A model generated the notes under the pieces. That model did not search any database. It had not been told where the DNA came from and worked only from the letters and a program-made list of their open reading frames with translations. Positions 16,808-24,800 of a stretch of 64,000 nt of DNA are shown in pieces. The DNA lies in assembly GCF_037860835.1 (NCBI RefSeq), contig NZ_JBBEOG010000002.1, positions 248,001 through 312,000 of the forward strand, given 5' to 3'. How positions within the stretch are numbered: the first letter of the stretch is position 1; each line of letters starts with the position of its first letter. The position numbers were made by a program, and so were the translations under genes. The stretch is from Aquipuribacter nitratireducens. GTDB lineage: Bacteria > Actinomycetota > Actinomycetes > Actinomycetales > JBBAYJ01.

Positions 16808-17791
16808 ATGCGGTTCGACGGACGGCGGGTCGAGGGCCACCTGCCGCTGCCCGGTGGAGGGGGCGACACGACGGTCGTCGCGTCGCCCCGACCCGCGCCC
16901 GCGGCTCCACAGGTGCGCGTCGAGGTCGTCCGCGGCTTCCGCGTCGTCGTCGACGGGCGTGTCCTCGGTCCTCGCGACCTCGGCGGCACCAAGCAGCGGC
17001 AGGTGCTGCTCGTGCTGCTCCTCGCGCACGGCGCGCCCCTCAGCAAGGCGACGCTCGTCGACGTCCTGTGGGGCGCCACGCCCCCGGCGGGCGCGGTCGC
17101 CGCGCTCGAGAGCCACGTGAGCGTCCTCCGGTCCCGGCTCGGGGGACGTGAGGGTCGACGGCTCGTCGTGACCGTGCCGCACGGGTACGTCCTGCCGAGG
17201 GGCGCGGTCCGCTCGGACCTGGACGACGCCCACGAGCTGCTGCGCCGCAGCGCCGGCCTACCCGCGGAGGAGGAGCTCGCGCTCCTCCAGGAGGCGCTGC
17301 AGCTCCTCGACGGCACCCTGCTGCCCGAGGAGCGCGCGAGCGCGTGGCTCGACGACGCGCGCGCCGAGCACGACGCCCGGGTGTCCGCGCTCCGCACGCG
17401 CCTCGCCCGCGCGGCCGGCCTGGCCGGGCAGTGGGAGAAGGCGCTGCGGTGGGCCGGCGACAGCGTGCGCCGCGACCCCATCGACGAGGCGGCGTGGGAG
17501 GTCGTCGTCCGGGCGCACCTCGCGCTCGGCCACCCCGTCGAGGCCCTCCGGGCCTTCGACCGCTGTCGTGACGTCCTGCGTTCGCAGCTCGGCTGTGCGC
17601 CCGGGGCCGGCCTCCAGTCGGTCCTGGACGACGTCCTGGCGGCGACCGAGCCGACCGACGACGACCTCGCCGAGCTGCTGCACGCCGTCCTGGTCCTGCG
17701 GCGGCGGACGGCCGTCACCCCGCCGGAGCAGCGTCGCCGCGTGCTGCTCGCGGCGCGGCAGGCGCTCGCTGCCCTCGCGGTCCCGGGCTGA
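16808..17791 (+). CDS. AfsR/SARP-like regulator with BTAD domain
   Basis: A 327-residue protein. A winged-helix DNA-binding domain covers about 37-125 (GTKQRQVLLVLLLAHG, SHVSVLRSRLG, VPHGYVLP). A bacterial transcriptional activation domain of helical repeats covers about 135-275 (WLDDARAEHDARVSALRTRL, EALRAFDRCRDVLRSQLG). SARP proteins activate nearby operons by binding direct repeats. This one lacks the NB-ARC/TPR part of AfsR. No antibiotic cluster is visible. It is followed by a response regulator and kinase, so the three may form one signalling unit. The target is unknown. Confidence 0.82.
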   Translation: MRFDGRRVEGHLPLPGGGGDTTVVASPRPAPAAPQVRVEVVRGFRVVVDGRVLGPRDLGGTKQRQVLLVLLLAHGAPLSKATLVDVLWGATPPAGAVAALESHVSVLRSRLGGREGRRLVVTVPHGYVLPRGAVRSDLDDAHELLRRSAGLPAEEELALLQEALQLLDGTLLPEERASAWLDDARAEHDARVSALRTRLARAAGLAGQWEKALRWAGDSVRRDPIDEAAWEVVVRAHLALGHPVEALRAFDRCRDVLRSQLGCAPGAGLQSVLDDVLAATEPTDDDLAELLHAVLVLRRRTAVTPPEQRRRVLLAARQALAALAVPG

Positions 17792-17918
17792 CCCGGACGG
17801 ACGACGGACGTCGACAGGCGCGCGGACGGTGCCCGCCGAAGGGCATGCTTCGTGCAGGACACGGCGGTCCCGGGGGTGCCCCCGGCGGCACGACGGTGGC
17901 TCGGAGGGAGGTGACGTC

Positions 17919-18575
17919 GTGGTGGGGGAGAGCGTGCGGCCGCGTCGTGTCCTGGTGGTCGACGACCACACCACGTTCGCCGAGCTCCTCGTGCTCGCGC
18001 TCGAGCGCGAGCCCGACCTCGAGTGCGTCGGCCACGCCGCGACCGTCGAGGCCGGTATCGACCTCGTCGACCGGACCCGCCCGGACGTGGTCGTCATGGA
18101 CGTCCGGCTGCCGGACGGCACAGGGTTCGCCGCCACACGGCGCATCCTCGAGCTGGCGCCGGGGACCACCGTGGTGGTCCTCACGGCGCACGCGTCCCCG
18201 GACTTCGTCGCGCAGGCCGCCGGGGCGGGCGCGACGGCGTTCCTGCCGAAGGGCGGCTCGCTCGCGGTCCTCCTCGACACCGTGCGGGAGGCGCGCCCGG
18301 GCCGGCTCCTCGTCCACCCGTCCCTCGTGGCGCGGGCCCGGTCGGCGGCCCACGACGGCGGGGTCTACACCGACCTCACCCAGCGGGAGGCCGAGGTCCT
18401 CGAGCTGATGGGCCAGGGACACGACGTCACGCGGATCGCCCGCCGCCTCGGCATGTCCGAGAACACGTGCCGCGGGCACGTGAAGGCGATCCTCGTGAAG
18501 CTCGACGCCCACACCCAGCTCGAGGCCGTCGTCAAGGCCGTACGGCGCGGCCTGCTGAGCCTCGACGGTGGCTGA
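17919..18575 (+). CDS. NarL/LuxR-family response regulator
   Basis: A 218-residue two-component regulator. The receiver domain starts RVLVVDDHTTFAELL, with the phosphoacceptor D61 in VVMDVRLPDG and the KG pair in FLPKGGS. The C-terminal LuxR helix-turn-helix is LTQREAEVLELMGQGHDVTR followed by MSENTCRGHVKAILVKL. The GTG at 17919 follows GGAGGGAGG at good distance. Its last 8 bases overlap the next gene, a sensor kinase, so the two are translationally coupled and almost certainly partners. Confidence 0.9.
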   Translation: MVGESVRPRRVLVVDDHTTFAELLVLALEREPDLECVGHAATVEAGIDLVDRTRPDVVVMDVRLPDGTGFAATRRILELAPGTTVVVLTAHASPDFVAQAAGAGATAFLPKGGSLAVLLDTVREARPGRLLVHPSLVARARSAAHDGGVYTDLTQREAEVLELMGQGHDVTRIARRLGMSENTCRGHVKAILVKLDAHTQLEAVVKAVRRGLLSLDGG

Positions 18576-20151
18576 CGTCGTGGGTCGCGTGCCCTCGGTG
18601 CCGCCGCGGCGGGCCGGGCCGGTCACAGGGGGGCTGGACGGACCCGAGCTGCCCGACCAGCCCGACCTCTCGGACCTGCCTGACGTCCCCGTCGGACTCG
18701 TCGCCCTCGACGTGGCCGCGGACCAGGCCGGCACCGCCGCCGCGCCAGGAGCGCGCCGCCCGCCCGGCGCCCGCGGCCCGGGACCGCGGTCGCGACCGCG
18801 GCTCCGCCGGAGCCGGGCCCGGGACGGCTGGCGGGTGCCGGTCACCCGCTACGTCGTCGTGAGCCTCGTCGTGCTCCTCGTCGTCGGGGTGCTCACCGAC
18901 GCGGTCATGTCCTCCCTCGCGAGGCAACGCGCCCTCGACGCAGCCGTCGGCCGGACCGACCGCTTCGCCGAGACCGTCGTCCTGCCGCTGCTGCCAGACG
19001 TCGCCGACGGCTCGGCCGTGGCGGCCGGCCCCGCCGCTGCCCGCTCGCCGGTCCCGTCGCCGGCCCTGGACGCCGTCGTCGACTCGCGTGTCGCCGACGG
19101 CTCGCTCCGCTCCGTCACGGTCTGGTCGGCCGACGGCACGCTCGTGTACGCCCGGGGCCGCGGCAGCCGCGACGACGTCGTCTCCGACGACACGGACGCG
19201 CTGCCGGGCGGGCCGGTGCTGCGCCTGCAGGACGCCGACGACGCCTCGGTCGACGTCGACGGCCTCTCGTCGCTGCCGGGTCGAGGGCTCGCGCGGCTGG
19301 CCCCCGGCGACCACGCGCACGTCGTCGTGCTCGCGGGGGAGGAGGGGGAGAGGGACCCGCTCCTCGTGGAGGTGGTCGCGCCGGCGCCGGAGCTGCTCGA
19401 CGTCGCCGACTCGCTGCGTCTGCCGATGGTGGCGGCCGCCCTGCTCGCCCTCGTCGTCCTCGGGTTCGCCCAGCTCCCGCTGGCGGTGTCCCTCGCCCGG
19501 CGGGTCTCCGTCGCCGAACGGTCCCGGCGCGTGCTCCTCGCCCAGGCGGTGGCCTCGGCGGACCTCGAGCGCCGCCGTCTCGCGCGCCAGCTCCACGACG
19601 ACGTCATCCAGGACCTCGCCGGCCTCGGGTACGGCCTCGAGTCGTTGCAGCGGCACGGACCGCAGGAGCACCGGGCCGAGCTGGAGGCGGCCCGTGCGCT
19701 GGTGACCGACGACGTCGCGAAGCTCCGGGGCATCCTCACCGACCTCTACCCGTCCGACCTCGACGGCGGCCGCCTGACCGAGCGCCTCGAGGCCCTGGCG
19801 GCGCCGCTGCGCGACGAGGGTGTCGACGTCGTGGTGCGCGTCGGAGCGGTCGACCACCTCGACCGCACGCGGACGAGGCTGGTGCACCGCGTGGCCCGGG
19901 AGTGTCTCGCCAACGCGCACAAGCACGCGCACGCGAGGACGGTGACCGTGAGCCTGCGCGACGGCGGGTCGGGGACGGTGCTGCGGGTGGAGGACGACGG
20001 CCGGGGCTTCGACGTGACCGGTGCGCGTGAGGAGGGGCACTTCGGTCTCACGATCGTCCGGGACCTCGTGACGGAGATCGGTGGCTCACTGGACGTGCGC
20101 AGTCGGCCGGGCCGCGGCACCACGGTGACCCTCCTGCTGCCGCCCGCCTGA
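18568..20151 (+). CDS. Membrane sensor histidine kinase (HisKA_3 type)
   Basis: A 527-residue kinase with a roughly 80-residue disordered N terminus, a membrane helix near 92-112, an extracellular segment of about 165 residues, and a second helix near 288-308. The dimerisation box has H343 in RQLHDDVIQDLAGLGYGLES. A HATPase_c domain completes it, with an N box (ECLANAHKHAHA), DDGRGF and GHFGLTI. All key residues are present. The extracellular part matches no sensor domain I know. The gene ends 9 nt from a convergent secreted lytic-transglycosylase-like gene, which suggests, but does not prove, a cell-wall signal. Confidence 0.9.
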   Translation: MADVVGRVPSVPPRRAGPVTGGLDGPELPDQPDLSDLPDVPVGLVALDVAADQAGTAAAPGARRPPGARGPGPRSRPRLRRSRARDGWRVPVTRYVVVSLVVLLVVGVLTDAVMSSLARQRALDAAVGRTDRFAETVVLPLLPDVADGSAVAAGPAAARSPVPSPALDAVVDSRVADGSLRSVTVWSADGTLVYARGRGSRDDVVSDDTDALPGGPVLRLQDADDASVDVDGLSSLPGRGLARLAPGDHAHVVVLAGEEGERDPLLVEVVAPAPELLDVADSLRLPMVAAALLALVVLGFAQLPLAVSLARRVSVAERSRRVLLAQAVASADLERRRLARQLHDDVIQDLAGLGYGLESLQRHGPQEHRAELEAARALVTDDVAKLRGILTDLYPSDLDGGRLTERLEALAAPLRDEGVDVVVRVGAVDHLDRTRTRLVHRVARECLANAHKHAHARTVTVSLRDGGSGTVLRVEDDGRGFDVTGAREEGHFGLTIVRDLVTEIGGSLDVRSRPGRGTTVTLLLPPA

Positions 20152-20160
20152 GCCGCTCGC

Positions 20161-21867
20161 TCAGCCGACGAGGTCGCCGGCGTCGAGATCACCCTCGAGG
20201 ACGCCGACCACGACGGTGGCGCTGCCGACCCCCAGTCTCGTGGTGCCGTCGGTGAGCAGCTCGACGGTCAGCGCCAGTCCCGAAGGACCGCCGAGGGCCG
20301 TCACGTCGAGCAGCTGCTGCCCTCCGGCGGGGTCGAGGTCGAGCCGGTCGAGCGTCACCGTCCCGCCCGGGTGGAGTGCGACCGTGCCGAGCACAGTCGG
20401 CCCCGCCTCGGGTGCGGGAGATTCCTCCGCAGGTGCCGCCGGGCTGACGGCCGGTGGGTCGGGAGCAGCGGGCGGAGGCTCCGGTCCTGTCGGCGCGGTG
20501 GTCGGCGCGGTGGTCGGCGCGGTGGTCGGCGCGGTGGTCGGCGCGTTGGTGGGCGGGGTGGTGGGCGGGGTGGTGGGCGTGGTGGTGGGCGTGGTCGGCG
20601 TGGTGGTGGGCGCTGCCTGCGTGGGTGAGACGCCTGGTGCCCGTGTGCTGACCGGTCGCGCAGGTACCCGGACGGGCCCCGACGGAGCCGTCGCGGCGGG
20701 TGCGGCCCCGGGCCGCGGCGGGAGCGGGCCGGGGCTCGCCACCGGCGGCGCCGAGCTGCCGCGGGCCGTGCTTCCGGGCCTCGGTCCGGTGGGGTGCACG
20801 GCAGAGGTGGTCGGGTGGTCCGGGACCACGGCCCCGGGGTCGGCGGCGTAGCGGGCCGCGAGCGCGAGGACCTGGTCGACGTAGTCCCAGCTGTGGTTGT
20901 ACCGGTGCACCGCGCGCCTCGCACCGTCCCGCTCGCGCATGTCGGTGCCTCCGGCGCAGAGGTACCGGGCCGCGGCCGCGGCGGCGTCGTCGAGGTCGTG
21001 GGGGTCGGCGGTGCCGTCCCCGTCGCCGTCGACACCCATGCCCGACCACGTCGAGGGGATGAACTGCATGGGACCGACCGCGCGGTCGTAGGTCGTGTCC
21101 CGGTCGAGACGACCGCCGTCGGTGTCGCGGATGAGGGCGACGCCGGGTCGACCGTCGAGCGGGATGCCGATGATGGCCGGGCTGCTTCGACCGTCGGCAC
21201 CGACGACCGCACCGCCGTAGCGACCGTGGTTCGACTCCACCCGTCCGATGCCGGCCAGCACCGGCCACGTGAGACCGCAGCCGGGGGTCGTGCGCGCCGT
21301 CCGCTCGGCAGCTGCGACGTACGCGGCGTGGGCGCGGGCGGGGATGCCGTTCGCCGCCGTGCTGCCCGCGCCGCCGGAGCGGATCGCGGCCGAGCCGTCG
21401 GCGTCCTGACCACCTGTCGTGGGGACGTAGGCGAGGGCGCCGCTGCCGCCCCCGGGCATGAGCGCGTCGAGCGTGGCGGCGTCGAGCCGGGGCCGGGGGT
21501 CGGGGCCGGCGGCCAGCAGGATGTCCCACACCTCCGCCGGCACCGTCGTGGCGTCCGGGGTCGCGGACGCCGCCGCCTCGGTGAGCAGGCCGTGGAGCCC
21601 GGTGGGCGCCGCTCCGGCGTGGTGCGACCCGTCGGCGCCGAGGGGGAACGCGACCGCACCGAGCCGGACGGGGACCGGGCCGTCGCCCGTCGCGGTGGTC
21701 GCGGTGGAGAGCGCCCCGGCGCCCCCCGCTCCCAGGCGAGCGGGGGGCGACGGCACCGCGGCCGCGACCGCCAGCAGGGCGGCGGCACAGCCGTGGACGG
21801 CGGGGGAGGGGCGCCGGACGGGGCGCCGGGTCGTCGACCCGGCGCCCAGCCCGGTGGAGACGGTCAC
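20161..21867 (-). CDS. Secreted lytic transglycosylase-like protein with Thr/Pro linker
   Basis: A 568-residue exported protein with a hydrophobic N-terminal export segment (about 28-45). A soluble lytic transglycosylase-like domain covers about 180-345, where E211 in GRVESNHGRYGG is the likely catalytic acid. The MltB/SLT hallmarks VGPMQFIPSTWSGMGVDGDG and DLDDAAAAAARYLC follow. A Thr/Pro/Ala-rich linker made by tandem DNA repeats (about 415-460) leads to a C-terminal beta-rich module of unknown kind. It probably cleaves peptidoglycan glycan strands. GAGGAG precedes the GTG start. The convergent kinase is its close neighbour. Confidence 0.83.
   Translation of the reverse strand: MTVSTGLGAGSTTRRPVRRPSPAVHGCAAALLAVAAAVPSPPARLGAGGAGALSTATTATGDGPVPVRLGAVAFPLGADGSHHAGAAPTGLHGLLTEAAASATPDATTVPAEVWDILLAAGPDPRPRLDAATLDALMPGGGSGALAYVPTTGGQDADGSAAIRSGGAGSTAANGIPARAHAAYVAAAERTARTTPGCGLTWPVLAGIGRVESNHGRYGGAVVGADGRSSPAIIGIPLDGRPGVALIRDTDGGRLDRDTTYDRAVGPMQFIPSTWSGMGVDGDGDGTADPHDLDDAAAAAARYLCAGGTDMRERDGARRAVHRYNHSWDYVDQVLALAARYAADPGAVVPDHPTTSAVHPTGPRPGSTARGSSAPPVASPGPLPPRPGAAPAATAPSGPVRVPARPVSTRAPGVSPTQAAPTTTPTTPTTTPTTPPTTPPTNAPTTAPTTAPTTAPTTAPTGPEPPPAAPDPPAVSPAAPAEESPAPEAGPTVLGTVALHPGGTVTLDRLDLDPAGGQQLLDVTALGGPSGLALTVELLTDGTTRLGVGSATVVVGVLEGDLDAGDLVG
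20489..20612 (-). repeat. Tandem 12-bp repeats encoding the Thr/Pro/Ala linker
   Basis: About ten near-identical units (ggtcggcgcggt, changing to ggtgggcggggt) encode APTT and PPTT runs in the transglycosylase-like protein. Confidence 0.75.
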
Positions 21868-21892
21868 GGTGCCGCTCCTCGGTGGTGCCTGC

Positions 21893-24800
21893 TCAGCGGC
21901 CGCTGCCGCTGAGGGTGACGGTCACCGTGCCGTTGACGGCGTCGCTCACCACGGTGAGGACCCCGGTCGCCGGCCCGGTGGCCACCGGGCGGAAGGTGAC
22001 CGACAGGTTGCACGACGCCCGCGGCGCGAGGGTCGCGCCGCACGTGCCCGCCGCGACCGAGAACGGTCCGGTCGTGGCCCTCGCCCCGAGGGTGATGGTC
22101 GACCCGCCCGTGTTCCGGAGGCGGACGGTCTGCACCCGGTCCTGCCCGATCCGCCGCTGCCCGAAGTCGACGGCAGCGGGGGCCTGCAGGGTGGAGGGGA
22201 CGAGACCGGTGCCGACGAGCGTCACCACGGCCGGCGAGTTCACGCCGTCGTGGGCGAGCGACAGCTCACCGCGCTGCTCCCCGGCGGCGACCGGTGCGAA
22301 CGTCACCGTGACGGTGCAGCTGTCCCCGACCGCGACGGGCGTCGTGCACCCGGCCGCAGAGAACGAGGCCGCGTCGCGCCCGCCGATGGTGAGGCCCGTC
22401 ACCGTGAGCGGTGCCGTGCCCGTGTTGCTGACGCCGACGTCGAGCGTGGTGCCGGACGTCGTGGTCACGGCGGGGAAGGCCAGGGCGGCCACGCTGAGCG
22501 TCGCCTCGCCCGACGGAGGCGCCGGGAGGGGCTGCGTGACGTCCGACGTCAGTGCCTCTGCCGTGCCGTGGGTGTCGGTCCAGGAGACCGTCACCGCGAA
22601 CACCTCCCCGACCTGGTCCGCCGTGGGGACGAACGTGGGGTCGGTCGCCCCGGCCACCGGCACGAGGTCGGCGGGGTCGCCGCGGTCGCTGACGAGCCAC
22701 TGGAAGGCGAACGCTGGGCTGCCGTCGACGAGCGGGATGCCGTCGGCGTCGGCGATCGTCGAGGTGTCGACGGTCAGGGTCCCGCCGATCTCCGGGGTCG
22801 CGGGCGAGACCACCGGTGCGCCGGTGGGCACGTCGTTGACGTTCGCGACGGGCTCGGTCGGTGCCGACTCCAGCCGCTCCGGGTTGCCCTCGCCGTCGGT
22901 GAAGGTGACGACGACCCGCAGGGGGTTGCCCACGGTGACGTCGCCCGGGGTGAAGGTGTCCCCGTTGCCGACACCGACCCACAGGCCGTCGATGAGCGCC
23001 TCCCACGTGAAGAACAGGTCACCGAGCCCGTCGGGGTCGACGAGGTCCTCCACGGTGGCGGTGAGGGCGACGTCCTCCGTCGGCGTGGTGTCGCTGATGA
23101 GCACCGTGCCAGTGGCCGCCACGTTCGTCGGGAGGTCGACGAAGTCGAGGACGCCGTCCGCGAAGCGGAACCGCTCGACGCCGATGAGGTGGTCGGTCCC
23201 GTCGGTGGCGAGGCCGCCGGTGTGGGAGACGATCGCCATCGGGCGGCCGTCGCGGCTCGTGGTCCGGGTGATGTCGTACTCCGACACCGGACCGGAGAAC
23301 TCCGCGACGTCGATGCCGGACTCGTCCCGCACGATCTCCCGCACGATGGTGATGTCGGCGGGGCTGATGTCGCGGGCGAACACCCGGGCGGCCAGCTGCG
23401 TCATCGAGGAGTAGCGGACGCCGCCTGCCTCGAGGGTGACGTTGAGCCAGCTGTCGCCGTCGATGAGGTCGTCACCGCCGCGCCCCTCGATGGTGTCGGA
23501 GCCGCCACCGCCGAGCAGGACGTTGCCGCCGGTGAACCAGATCCCGTCCGCGTCCGCCGCGTCGGCCGGCAGCAGCTGCTGGAGGCCGGCGATGCGCGAC
23601 GGGTCCCGCAGCTCGTGGTCGATGAAGCTGAGCTCGCCCGGGGGCTCGACGGGCTCGCCCTCCTCGACCTCCTCCGGTGCCCGGTCGTCGCCACGCAGGA
23701 TGTCGTCGAACTGCCAGCCGGACAGGCCCTCGACGAGGTCGAACCGGTCGCGCATGTTCTGCACGTCCGGCGGGAGCAGGCCGGTGAGGCGCATGTCGTC
23801 GTCGGCCCGGAAGGGGTGCCGGGTGTGGGTCACCCAGTCGAAGCCCTTCATGCCCTCGTTCCGGTTGGTGCCGGAGCCGGCGACCATGATGTCGTCGCCA
23901 CCCTCGGCGTCGTAGTCGTCGTTGCCGGCGTTGGCGATGAGGACGTCCGCGCCGCCGTTCGGGTCGTTCTGGAACCCGTTGCGGTTGTCGCCCTGCAGCA
24001 GGTCGGTGCCGCCGCCGCCCTCGATCCAGTCGTCGCCGTCGTTCCCGGCGATGATGTCGTGGGCGTTGCCGCCCCGGATGAAGTCGTCGCCGGTCTGGGC
24101 GAACGACTCGGTCTCGTCGGAGCCGTGGAGGACGAAGTCCTTGCCCGCGCCGGAGAGGATGAGGTCGAGACCCGGGCCCGCGTTGATGGCGTCCGGGCCG
24201 TTCCCGCCCTTGATCGTGTCGTCACCGTTGAGGTCGGTGATGACGTCGGCGCCGTTGCCGCCGAGGAGGTTGTCGTTGCCGTCGCCGCCCTCGAGGGTGT
24301 CGTCGCCGTCCTTGCCGAGGACGGTGTCGTCCCCGAGTCCGGACCGCAGCCTGTCGTTGCCGTCGGTGCCGACGAACGTGATGTGCTCGGCGCCCACGAA
24401 GCGGAGGTACCCGGCCTGGTCGGTGTGGATCGCCGACTCGTCGCACGGGGTCGCCTCGACGTCGGCGAACGGTCCCGGCCCCGCGTAGTCCGCCGCGCGG
24501 ATCACGCAGTCCGGGGTCTGGAAGATGTTCGCCGGCAGGTCGGTCGCGGTGGTGTTCCGCTCGATCATCGCCTTGAGCGAGTTGTTCTCCAGCTCCCCGA
24601 GGAAGTTCGTCCCGATGAGGCGCGAGAGGTAGTAGAAGCGGTCGCCGTTCTGCAGGTCCTCCATCTGCTTCTCGAAGACGTAGTTGAAGGTCGACCCGAG
24701 GAACGACCCGAAGACGCGCGGGCGCTCGGCGAGGCCGCCCACCCACATGTCGACGTCGTCGAGGCCGCCCGCGGTCGCGAGGAACGGGTCGGAGGAGTCG

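Noticed and set aside
16808-17791. SARP regulator as a sign of an antibiotic cluster
   Set aside because: No polyketide synthase, NRPS, YcaO or tailoring set lies in the window.
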